Part shown: in pieces, positions 23,923-31,940 of the stretch | How the letters are laid out: each line of letters begins with the position of its first letter | How positions within the stretch are numbered: position 1 is the first letter of the stretch | Notes under the pieces: generated by a model | Seen by the model: only the letters and a program-made list of their open reading frames with translations | What the model was told of the DNA's origin: nothing | Databases searched by the model: none | Made by a program: the position numbers and the translations under genes | NCBI GenBank assembly: GCA_030041985.1 | Contig: JASIAM010000227.1 | Coordinates: forward strand, 1-33,258 | Origin: Bryobacteraceae bacterium | Lineage (GTDB): Bacteria > Acidobacteriota > Terriglobia > Bryobacterales > Bryobacteraceae | Direction: 5' to 3' | DNA: 33,258 nt

Positions 23923-25250
23923 TTAAATCTCGCCGCCGCCCGTTTTTCTTCTCTTGGCTCCTGACCGCACTAGCAGCACCACTATGCCTGAGACAAACAG
24001 GGATCCCGCCACAGCCCACAGGCCGCCTGCGTAGCTGCCCATTTTGTCACTCAACCACCCGATCGTGTACGGCCCGAAGAAACCACCGAGGTTGCCGAAA
24101 GAGTTAATCAGCCCGATACTGGCCGCAGCGGCGCTTGCGCCCAGAAGACTGCTCGGGATTGCCCAGAGCGATGGGTAAGCCGCAACCACTCCCGCAAAAG
24201 CAACTGAAAACAGAACCAACGCCGTAGGCAGATTCACGTTTAAAATAGCTATTCCGGTAATCGCCGCGGCTCCTGCAAAGCGCGGAATCGCGGTATGCCA
24301 CTCTCGCTCCCCAGTGCGGTCCGAGTGCCAGCCGCAGGCCAGCATGACGGGAACCGCAACGAGCGCTGGGATTGCGGTGTACCAGGACGTCTGAACCGCA
24401 TTCAGATGTCCAATTCGCTGCAGCATCTTCGGCATCCACAGGCCCAAACCATAGGTTCCGGTTGTGCCCCCGAAATATACGAAACAGAGAAGAAGCACGT
24501 TACGGTTGCCGAGCGCACGGTGCCAGGGCATTCGGCCTGCCGGCGCCTTCCTCACGTTTTCCCGCTGGAGTTCGCCGGTGAGCCATTCCTGCTCGTCCCG
24601 GGGAAGCCACTTTGCCTGGCGTGGCCAGTCCGTCAGATAGAACCCACAAATGATGCCACCCACAACCGCCGGAGCGCCTTCTAAAATCAGCAACCAGCGC
24701 CAACCCGACATACCCAGCCAATGGACTCGCAGCAACAGTGCCGATATGGGAGCGGCGATCACCTGCGACATGGGAATCGCCGCCATGAACATGGCAACGG
24801 CCTTCGCCCGGTCTCTAAGACAATACCAATGGGTGAGATAAGTGATCATCCCTGAAAAAAACCGGCTTCCGTCACTCCGAGCGCAAATCGCATGATGTAG
24901 AATTCCGGCCTGCCATGGATGAGTCCGGTCGCCGCCGCCACGCAACCCCACACGATCATCAGCGCAGCCATGGCTCGGCGCGCGCTCCACTTCTCGACGA
25001 CGATAGCCCCCGGAATGCCGAGCACCACGTACCCGACAAAAAAGATACCGGAGCCGAAGCCAAAAACCGCGTTGGAAAAACCCAGTTCACCGGTCATCTG
25101 TAGGCCCGCAAAGCCGATGTTGATCCGGTCGATGTAGGAGACAACATACAGGAAGAACAGGAACGGCATCAGGTGTCGACTAACGTGACGCCGGGTGCGT
25201 TCGGCTAGACCAGGATCGATCGTAGCCGGATGAGCCATCCGGAGAAGCAT
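23923..25250 (-). pseudogene. MFS transporter (anion:cation symporter type), frameshifted at T7
   Basis: Two frames together encode one MFS carrier of about 442 residues. The first (25250 to 24846) has RHLMPFLFFLYVVSYIDRINIGFAG and ends MRFALGVTEAGFFQG-stop; the second resumes with SGMITYLTHWYCLRDRAKAVAMF and runs to 23923. Joining them at the run of seven T (plus-strand A at 24855-24861) restores the family motif GVTEAGFFxGMITYL. The two parts carry the normal twelve-helix set of the anion:cation symporter family, which moves organic acids and sugar acids. The gene follows the 2-hydroxyacid dehydrogenase after 30 bases on the same strand. The break may be a real mutation, a sequence error in a homopolymer, or a slippage site; a -1 shift at U-UUU-UUU would give the intact protein. 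The start could be the ATG at 25250 or 25238. Confidence 0.8.
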
Positions 25251-25280
25251 ATCACGCGCTTACCAGAGCCGCGACCCTTC

Positions 25281-26273
25281 CTAGCGAGAAATCAGATGTG
25301 ACAACACTTCCGGGTTGCTTACGCGCAACGGCTTTCCATCCAGAAAGGCAAGCGCGTTTTCCACGCTCTGGCCGTAGAACGCCGTCCAGACCTCCCGCAC
25401 ACCGTAGCCGAGATGCGGGGTCATCACCGTATTCGGCGCGCCCCTCAGCGGATGGTTTGGCGGCAAAGGCTCCCGGTCGAAAACATCAAGGGCCGCCACG
25501 ATGCGGCCCGATTGTACGGCTTCGATCAATGGGGCCTCGTCCACAATCGGGCCGCGGGAAGTGTTGACCAGGATTGCACCCGGCTTCATCCGTGCAAGCT
25601 CGGCGGCGCCAATCAGCCCGCGCGTGCGGTCCGAGAGAACCAGATGGATGCTGATCGCATCGGAATGGGACAGCAACTCCTCCTTGGAAACCAGAGTGGC
25701 GCCCACTGCTTCCGCCTTCTCCGCGGTCAAATTCCGGCTCCAGGCCACCACCTGCATGTTTAGAGCGCGGCAGTAGCGGGCCATGCTGGACCCGAGGCGT
25801 CCGAGGCCGAGAATCCCAATTGTTTTCCCTGCCAGACTAATTCCGGCTGGCAAGCCCTCCTGAAAACGGCCTGACCGCATGTTGGCATCGGCGGCAGGAA
25901 TGGCTCTTGCGGCAGCTAATAGTAGACCCAGGGCCAGTTCTGCGGTGGCTGCTGCACTGTCACCTCCTCCCACCGTATGGCACACCACGATTCCCCGGGA
26001 AGTGCATGCTTCGGTGTCCAGGGACCGGTTCTGCACGCCGGTGATGCCGAGCATCCGCAGCTTAGGCAAGCGGTGGATTAGGGAAGCCGGAAGCGGTGTG
26101 CGCTCCCGCATTGACAGTACGATCTCGAAGCCGGCCAGTTTCTGCACAGCATCCTCTTCATCCAGGAAGGCCTGTTCAAAGAAAACAACTTTGGCCCGCT
26201 TCATCAACGGGGACCAGTCTGTGCTGCTTCTCGCCACCCGCTGCCAATCGTCTAAGACGGCCACTTTGGTCAT
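25281..26273 (-). CDS. D-2-hydroxyacid dehydrogenase family protein
   Basis: A 330-residue NAD(P)-dependent oxidoreductase interconverting a 2-hydroxy acid and a 2-keto acid. The Rossmann motif GLGRLG is at 156-161, and the catalytic triad Arg240 (NTSRGPIVDE), Glu268 (FDREPLPP) and His287 (TPHLGYG) is complete. The N-terminal MTKVAVLDDWQRVA is typical of a subgroup of the family with unassigned substrates; the usual Trp after the catalytic His region is not evident. The ATG at 26271-26273 is preceded by AAGGAG at a suitable distance. An organic-acid carrier of the MFS family follows on the same strand, so the pair probably imported and oxidised a hydroxy acid such as a tartrate-like or sugar-derived acid; this is inferred from context. 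Confidence 0.9.
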   Translation of the reverse strand: MTKVAVLDDWQRVARSSTDWSPLMKRAKVVFFEQAFLDEEDAVQKLAGFEIVLSMRERTPLPASLIHRLPKLRMLGITGVQNRSLDTEACTSRGIVVCHTVGGGDSAAATAELALGLLLAAARAIPAADANMRSGRFQEGLPAGISLAGKTIGILGLGRLGSSMARYCRALNMQVVAWSRNLTAEKAEAVGATLVSKEELLSHSDAISIHLVLSDRTRGLIGAAELARMKPGAILVNTSRGPIVDEAPLIEAVQSGRIVAALDVFDREPLPPNHPLRGAPNTVMTPHLGYGVREVWTAFYGQSVENALAFLDGKPLRVSNPEVLSHLISR

Positions 26274-26493
26274 GCTTCTCCTTGGTTTCGGGAACCGGTA
26301 CCGATGCTTAGTTTAGCTATGTTGACTGGCGCCGCGCCGGCACGCCCGGATGGCCGGTGTTGCCGGAAACCATTGAGCGGCGTGGCCGCGGCCGCGTTGT
26401 TCCTCGAGTGCCTTCCGAAATCGATCGGAGGTGGCCATGATCCGCCTCCTCCTTGCCGTGTTTGTTAGAATCGCACCGAGGAGAAGAGCCACG

Positions 26494-26871
26494 ATGAAGG
26501 CCTTGTGCGTTCCAGCATTTGTTATTTTTACGCTGGCGTCTGCGGCAGTGCCGCTGTCGGCGCATCACTCATGGCCGGTGAACATGGACCGGCTCGTGAC
26601 CGTGAAAGGCACCGTAATCGAGTTCATGTGGGCCAATCCGCACCCAATGATAACTCTCGAGGTTCATGCCAACAATGGCCAGACCGAGAAATGGATGGCA
26701 GGCGGTCCCGCCATCGTCCGAATGACGGCCAACGGCTGGACCAAGAGCACGGTGAAGCCCGGCGACATGATCACTGGAATCGGCTATCAGTACACCGACG
26801 GCCAGAAGATCATCAGACTCGAGCGCGTTGTATTGGCCGACGGCAAGGGACTGCGCGTTTACGCCCGCTAG
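26494..26871 (+). CDS. Small secreted DUF6152-like protein
   Basis: A 125-residue protein with a signal peptide (residues 1-24, ALCVPAFVIFTLASAAVPLSA) followed by HHSWPVNMDRLVTVKGTVIEFMWANPHPMITLEV and a C-terminal MITGIGYQYTDGQKIIRLERVVLADGK. The HHS start, the KGTV-x-EFxWxNPH motif and the length match a family of small periplasmic proteins (DUF6152) with an OB-like beta fold; His residues could bind metal, but no function is known. ATG 26494 is chosen for its GAGGAG upstream and direct signal peptide; an ATG at 26437 and a GTG at 26431 are open but add a basic stretch. The gap 26274-26493 shows no gene; it contains a hairpin at 26427-26449. The gene converges on the molybdenum hydroxylase with 29 bases between stops. 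Confidence 0.75.
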   Translation: MKALCVPAFVIFTLASAAVPLSAHHSWPVNMDRLVTVKGTVIEFMWANPHPMITLEVHANNGQTEKWMAGGPAIVRMTANGWTKSTVKPGDMITGIGYQYTDGQKIIRLERVVLADGKGLRVYAR

Positions 26872-26900
26872 GCCAGTCAGCAGAGAAACAGCCGCAGCGC

Positions 26901-29231
26901 TCAGGCACGCAAGAGAGTTTGCACGTATTCCGCTTTGAGCGGCAGACGGCGCGCGATCTTGCCCGTGGCGTCGTGCAGCGCCGCGGCGATGGCGGGCGCG
27001 GCCAGCGCGTTCGCCGCTTCCGATCCGCCGCCGTAAGCGCCCACCTTCGGGTTGTTTAGGAGCACCACTTTGATTTCCGGAATCTCCGACATTTTGAGAA
27101 TCGGGTATGTGCGCCAATCGTGCACCGTGATGCCGCTCTCATCGAATCGGGCTTCCTCGAGCAGCGCATGGCTGATGCCCATAACGGCGCCGCCTTCCAC
27201 CTGCCGCTTTAATTGCAGGGGGTTGACGACGATACCGGGGTCCACCGCGATGGTATATTTCTCTACCCGAATCACGCCGCTCGCGGGAGTGACCGCGACC
27301 TCACACACGCACGCCCAGTAGCTTCCCGAGCGGAGCATGAGGGAAACACCGCGGCCGCGCAGCGTATCGCCGGAGCGGTTGCCGGCGGGCGAGGGCCGCG
27401 GCTGCCAGCCCGAAGCATCGCGCACGGCTTTGAGCACGGCAATGGCGCGATCTTCCGTGGCATGATCGATCCGGAACTGGAGGGCATCGGCGCCCGCCAG
27501 AGCGGCAGCTTCGCTGATGGCCAGCTCGCGCGGAAAATTCTGCTGGAACTGGCCGGGTGTGCGCATACTGTGATCGCGCAGGCCAATGGCAAGCGGCGAT
27601 GCTTTCTCGCCCACCTGGTAAGTGCCATGGCCGCGCTCCATCAGTACGGAGACGCCGTCGTAAAGCCATGGGTCCTGCAAAGAGTTCACCGTGGAACTGA
27701 TGAAGTCGCCTTTGGGGTTGGGAGTCGCCATGGTGGGCAGGCCTGCCAGGACCGCCCCAATAGGCCGGTCGTCCTGCATGGCGGGCATGTAGTGGTCCAC
27801 CTCGTAGGCAGTGATTCTGCCTTTGGCATCGAGCGCGATTTCCACGTCCGCAAAAGCGGCCGGCGATTGGGTCGACCATTGAAAGTCCTCGTCGCGCATC
27901 CACTGCACGCGGACGGGCTTGCCCACAGCCTTTGACAGGATCACCGCCTCGTCTTCCGCGCCCGCGTTGCCGCCGTTCGAGCGGCCGTAGTGGCCGGGCC
28001 CGGCGAAGACACGTACGATCACCTGATCGGCCGGCACAGCCAGCATCTTGGCGATTTCGCCGCGCAGTGCCTGCGGGTTCTGGTTGTGCGTATAGATATG
28101 AACCGTGCCATCCGGCTGCACGTCGGCTGCTGCCATCGTTGGACCAAGCGGCGCGTGTTTCATGTAGGGCATCTGGTAGGTCGCTTTGAGCGTTTTGGGG
28201 GCGCCGGCCAGAGCGGGCGCAGGATCGCCGTGGCTCTTGTCGCTCTTGGCCACTGGAGTACTTTTCCAGTCTGCTTCGTTCCGGAAATATTCGAACAGCT
28301 TCGCATCGCCGGGCAGGCCTTTCCATTCACTCCACCTGGTTCCACTGGCCACCTGTTGCGCGGCCTGGATCGCTTCCCACTCGGTGGGCGCCACTACCCC
28401 AACCAGGTTGCCACTTACCACGACCTGCGCATTGGGGAAGCGAGTCTTATCGAGACTACCCGCGGAGACGAGCTTGGACCCGAGTGCCTTTGGGTGGACC
28501 ATGCGCGCGTGCAGCATGCCCGGCAGGCGCACATCGGTGGCCCATTGCTCCTTGGCAGTTACTTTGGAAGCAATCACCGAGTTCCGGAACGGCTTGCCGA
28601 TGATGGTGTATTCGCTCACGGGCTTCATGGGTGGATTGCCAGTGACCGTCAATCCCATGGGACTTGTGAGATCTCCGGTGACGGGGATGGTCAGTTTCAA
28701 CTGCCGGCCCTTCACCAGTTCGCCGTATGAGATTTTCTTACCACCCCCGGAAACGACGCCATCTTTAACAGAGAGCTGATCCTTTGGGCTGCGCAGGCTC
28801 TCAGACGCAAGGTCCAGCAATGCCTGGTAGGTGTACGCTGCTGCCTTGCGGATGTTGGGTGTGCCGCGGCCGAGGAAGTCGAAGGCACCGCTGCCATCGG
28901 GAGTACGGTCGGTGTCGCCCATCACCACAGTGGTAATGGCTTCGAAAGGCGCGCTCAGTTCTTCGGCAACGATTTGCCGGTAGGCAGTAAATGTGGTGCT
29001 TTGGCCGAAATCGCTTTTGCCCGTACGAATCAGGATGGTGTTATCCGGGTGGATTTCGATCCAGGAGGTGGGCAGTGTGGGGTCGAGGGTATTGCCAGGG
29101 ACCGTGGCTTTGGCCGGTTGGGATCCCACAAGACCGAAGCTCACCAGTAGCGCCCCGCCCGTTCCCAGCAATTCGCGGCGGGTCAAGGTGGCGCCAAAAA
29201 CATTTTGCGAATCTTTGTTTGCGATAGCCAT
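26901..29231 (-). CDS. Molybdenum hydroxylase large subunit, Tat-exported
   Basis: A 776-residue molybdopterin-binding subunit of the xanthine dehydrogenase family, in the isoquinoline 1-oxidoreductase/aldehyde dehydrogenase group. A Tat signal is visible at residues 16-40, with TRRELLG (Arg18-Arg19) and a hydrophobic core, so it acts in the periplasm. Family segments include YMPYMKHAPLGPTMAAADV, GPGHYGRSNGGNAGAEDEAVILSKAVGKPVRVQWMRDEDF and the C-terminal GGGSEAANALAAPAIAAAL, where the Glu corresponds to the expected catalytic base. ATG 29229-29231 follows GGGGAG and begins right before the Tat signal; the frame is open 26 codons upstream, into the small-subunit gene. It starts two bases after the small-subunit stop. 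A FAD subunit gene is absent, so electrons likely pass to a cytochrome. The substrate, an aldehyde or N-heterocycle, is undetermined. Confidence 0.92.
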   Translation of the reverse strand: MAIANKDSQNVFGATLTRRELLGTGGALLVSFGLVGSQPAKATVPGNTLDPTLPTSWIEIHPDNTILIRTGKSDFGQSTTFTAYRQIVAEELSAPFEAITTVVMGDTDRTPDGSGAFDFLGRGTPNIRKAAAYTYQALLDLASESLRSPKDQLSVKDGVVSGGGKKISYGELVKGRQLKLTIPVTGDLTSPMGLTVTGNPPMKPVSEYTIIGKPFRNSVIASKVTAKEQWATDVRLPGMLHARMVHPKALGSKLVSAGSLDKTRFPNAQVVVSGNLVGVVAPTEWEAIQAAQQVASGTRWSEWKGLPGDAKLFEYFRNEADWKSTPVAKSDKSHGDPAPALAGAPKTLKATYQMPYMKHAPLGPTMAAADVQPDGTVHIYTHNQNPQALRGEIAKMLAVPADQVIVRVFAGPGHYGRSNGGNAGAEDEAVILSKAVGKPVRVQWMRDEDFQWSTQSPAAFADVEIALDAKGRITAYEVDHYMPAMQDDRPIGAVLAGLPTMATPNPKGDFISSTVNSLQDPWLYDGVSVLMERGHGTYQVGEKASPLAIGLRDHSMRTPGQFQQNFPRELAISEAAALAGADALQFRIDHATEDRAIAVLKAVRDASGWQPRPSPAGNRSGDTLRGRGVSLMLRSGSYWACVCEVAVTPASGVIRVEKYTIAVDPGIVVNPLQLKRQVEGGAVMGISHALLEEARFDESGITVHDWRTYPILKMSEIPEIKVVLLNNPKVGAYGGGSEAANALAAPAIAAALHDATGKIARRLPLKAEYVQTLLRA

Positions 29232-29233
29232 GT

Positions 29234-29755
29234 CTATCTCCCCCTCGCCATAACGGCCGCCGCACGCTGGACGGCTTGGATGATTGCGGTATAGCTGCCG
29301 CAGCGGCACAGATGCGGCGATGGACCGGAAGTGGTAAATGCTTCCTTAATTTGCGCTAGAGTTGGGTTCGCGGTCTGTTCTAACAGCTCGGTGGCCTTGA
29401 TCATCATGCCGTTCTGGCAGAAACCGCAGAGCGGGGTTTGTTCCTCAATCCACGCTTGCTGCACTGGATGGAGAGTTTTCCCGGCATCGGCTTTGGAAAG
29501 GCCTTTCTGTTGGGCCCAGCGCGCCGGCAGGCCTTCGAGCGTGGTGACCTCCTTCGTGCCAGCTGCGGAGAGCGGCGTAATGCACGAACGAATTTCTTTG
29601 CCATCGAGCAGTACCGAGCAGGCGCCGCACTGGGCGAGCCCACAGCCGAATTGCGGGCCGCTCAGTTCGAGTTCGTTTCGCAGCACATAGAGCAAGGGAG
29701 TATCGGCGGGCGACTGCACATCGCGCCGCACTCCGTTCACGGTAAGGGTTGCCAT
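29234..29755 (-). CDS. 2Fe-2S small subunit of molybdenum hydroxylase
   Basis: A 173-residue electron-transfer subunit. The plant-ferredoxin-type cluster ligands are Cys38, Cys43, Cys46 and Cys58 (CGLAQCGACSVLLDG), and the second, Mo-proximal cluster uses Cys110, Cys113, Cys150 and Cys152 (CGFCQNGM, CRCGSY). All eight ligands are present. It has no signal peptide and would be carried through the Tat system with the folded large subunit. The gene is the first of a two-gene unit; the large subunit begins two bases later. It is divergent from the PQQ dehydrogenase at 29944, with the shared region 29756-29943 between them. Confidence 0.94.
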   Translation of the reverse strand: MATLTVNGVRRDVQSPADTPLLYVLRNELELSGPQFGCGLAQCGACSVLLDGKEIRSCITPLSAAGTKEVTTLEGLPARWAQQKGLSKADAGKTLHPVQQAWIEEQTPLCGFCQNGMMIKATELLEQTANPTLAQIKEAFTTSGPSPHLCRCGSYTAIIQAVQRAAAVMARGR

Positions 29756-29897
29756 TAAAACTCCTCCCGGCCCGTGCGGGCCAGCTTGAAGCTATCGTAT
29801 CAGGAACGATCCGCGTGAGAGCGATGTGCCGGTAGACGCGGCCAGCACAAGGCCGTGGCCCAGGCTTTGTAGCCGGCACGCGTCCAGGCCTACGGGC

Positions 29898-29906
29898 TGC
29901 TATACT
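29898..29906 (+). promoter_or_regulatory. Extended -10 promoter before the PQQ dehydrogenase gene
   Basis: TGCTATACT contains TATACT with a TGN extension at the correct place; no good -35 element lies 17 bases upstream. Transcription would start near 29913, about 30 bases before the ATG at 29944. Confidence 0.5.
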
Positions 29907-29943
29907 CTACGCAAATTGTTACTAAGTCCTCTGGGAGGCATGG

Positions 29944-31929
29944 ATGTTCAGAAATCTCAGAATTATACTGCCCGGAATCACCTTAATGGTGGCGTTTCTC
30001 GCACCGCTCGGACTCACCCAACAAACCCCTCCGAAGGCGCCTGCGAAAACAGCCGCAACCACAGCAAAGGAAGTCGATTCCAATAGGTCTACAATGGCGG
30101 TCCCGCCGGGGGACTGGCCGATGTATAGCCGCGACCTGACTAGTTCGCGTTACTCTCCACTTACGCAGATCAACAGGGCAAACGTGAGCAAACTGGTAAA
30201 AGTGTGGAGCTATCGCCCCCCTTCCCAAGCCGGGGACGAGGAGAAGGGCGGCGGAAGAGGCAGAGGTAGAGGAGCCACGTCTGGCGTGGTTGCGGAGGCG
30301 ACCCCCATCGTGGTCAACGGCGTCATGTACCTCCCCGCTGGAAATCAAGTTGTGGCGCTCGATGCCGACACGGGCAAGGAAATCTGGTCGCATCGGACCG
30401 AGGGCGGACGCGTCCAAATGCGCGCCGTTGGCTACTGGCCGGGTGATCGCACAAACTCCGCCCGGGTGCTCTACACGGTTGGGACCAAGATGTTCGCGCT
30501 GAACGCTGCGACCGGCAACACCGATCCAGGCTTTGGCAAGGAGGGCGTGGTCGATATCGAAATCGGCTGGGGCGGCGCGCCCTATGTCTACAAGAACCTC
30601 ATCATTATGGGCAATAACAACGGCGAGCGCAGCGATGGCCCCGCTGGCGACACCAAGGTCTATGATGCCCGCACCGGCGCCGAGTTGTGGCGATTCAAGA
30701 CGATGGTGCAGCCGGGTGATAAGAACTACCCGGGATCCTGGCTGGACAATTCAGACAAGCACTCCCGTGCCGGTCTCAACGTTTGGGGCTGGTACTTTAC
30801 GGTGGACGAACAGCGCGATCTTATCTACATGCCCGTGGGCAGCGCTGCGGGCAATTATTATGGAGGCGACCGTCCAGGCAACAACCTGTACGGGAATTCA
30901 ATCGTCGCTGTCAACGCCACCACGGGCAAATACGTGTGGCATTTCCAACTCGTGCACCACGACCTCTGGGACACCGATGTACCGGCCGCGCCCAGCCTGT
31001 TTGACGTGAAGAAGGACGGCAAGACCATTCCCGCTCTCGCCGTCATCAGCAAGAATGCTCTGATGTTTATTCTGAACCGTGAGACTGGAGAACCCATCTT
31101 CGGCGTCGAGGAGCGTCCCGTGCCCAAGGGCGACGTCCCTGGCGAATGGTATTCTCCCACGCAACCTTTCCCCGTGAAGCCGGCACCCCTGGTGCGCATG
31201 AGCTTCAACAAAGCGGAAGACTTCGTCCGCGCGTCGGACACCACGCCGGAGCACGTAAAGGCCTGCGAAGAGTATTGGAACCGCGCGGGCGGCTTCATCA
31301 ACCAGGGCCCGTTCACCCCGTTCGGATTCCACGAAGCGGGCGCACCGCCTAAGAGCTACGTGCAGTTTCCCGGTGTCGGCAGCCCCAACTGGGGCGGCAC
31401 CGCAGCCGACCCCACCACTGGCTACATCTACGTAGGCACCTCTGACACCGCGCTGACGGGTTGGATCGAAAAGAAGGTCCCTGGGGGCAACTACGGCGCG
31501 CTGACGGATGGCTCGCCACTGCCGATGGATCGCGGTTCGGTCAACGGCCCCGGACCATACAATCAATTCAGCGCTGGGGGCATGCCCTGCCAGCGTCCAC
31601 CGTGGGGGCGCGTCTACGCCATTAACGCCAACACCGGCGACATTGCGTGGAAAGTAACGCTCGGCATCAACGAACGGTTGCCGAAAGAAAAGCAGAACGT
31701 CGGTTCCATCGGCGGCGCCGGATCAACAGTCACGGCGGGAGGTTTGCTGTTTGTCCCGACCAACGACACGTATTTTCACGCACTCGATTCGAAAACGGGT
31801 AACGAACTCTGGTCCGTGAAACTGGACGCGAGCATGAATGCGAACCCGATGACGTACACTGGAAAATCCGGAAAGCAGTATGTGGCCGGAGTCTCTGGCG
31901 GCGCAGTGGTCGCCTTTGCGTTGCCGTAG
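29944..31929 (+). CDS. PQQ-dependent dehydrogenase, glucose dehydrogenase-like
   Basis: A 661-residue periplasmic quinoprotein with an eight-bladed propeller fold, probably oxidising a sugar or alcohol. A signal peptide spans about residues 1-25 (TLMVAFLAPLGLTQ). The N-terminal blade has PMYSRDLTSSRYSPLTQIN, and the catalytic segment is VWHFQLVHHDLWDTDVPAAPSL, with Asp343 matching the active-site Asp of E. coli membrane glucose dehydrogenase (HHDLWDMDVP in that protein). There are no membrane helices beyond the signal and no CxxCH heme motif, so it is a soluble, heme-free form. Residues 101-110 are GGGRGRG-like, a low-complexity Gly/Arg insert. ATG 29944 has GGGAGG five bases upstream. A second PQQ enzyme follows after 11 bases. 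Confidence 0.88.
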   Translation: MFRNLRIILPGITLMVAFLAPLGLTQQTPPKAPAKTAATTAKEVDSNRSTMAVPPGDWPMYSRDLTSSRYSPLTQINRANVSKLVKVWSYRPPSQAGDEEKGGGRGRGRGATSGVVAEATPIVVNGVMYLPAGNQVVALDADTGKEIWSHRTEGGRVQMRAVGYWPGDRTNSARVLYTVGTKMFALNAATGNTDPGFGKEGVVDIEIGWGGAPYVYKNLIIMGNNNGERSDGPAGDTKVYDARTGAELWRFKTMVQPGDKNYPGSWLDNSDKHSRAGLNVWGWYFTVDEQRDLIYMPVGSAAGNYYGGDRPGNNLYGNSIVAVNATTGKYVWHFQLVHHDLWDTDVPAAPSLFDVKKDGKTIPALAVISKNALMFILNRETGEPIFGVEERPVPKGDVPGEWYSPTQPFPVKPAPLVRMSFNKAEDFVRASDTTPEHVKACEEYWNRAGGFINQGPFTPFGFHEAGAPPKSYVQFPGVGSPNWGGTAADPTTGYIYVGTSDTALTGWIEKKVPGGNYGALTDGSPLPMDRGSVNGPGPYNQFSAGGMPCQRPPWGRVYAINANTGDIAWKVTLGINERLPKEKQNVGSIGGAGSTVTAGGLLFVPTNDTYFHALDSKTGNELWSVKLDASMNANPMTYTGKSGKQYVAGVSGGAVVAFALP

Positions 31930-31940
31930 GGTGGGTGCAA

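Noticed and set aside
26427-26449. Hairpin GGAGGTGG / CCGCCTCC upstream of the DUF6152-like gene.
   Set aside because: One wobble pair, no T-run, and Shine-Dalgarno-like composition make it weak; it is not reported as a terminator or switch.
27301-28326. A 341-codon minus-strand frame.
   Set aside because: It overlaps the Mo hydroxylase in another frame of the same strand; its Arg-rich composition is typical of shadow frames in GC-rich genes.
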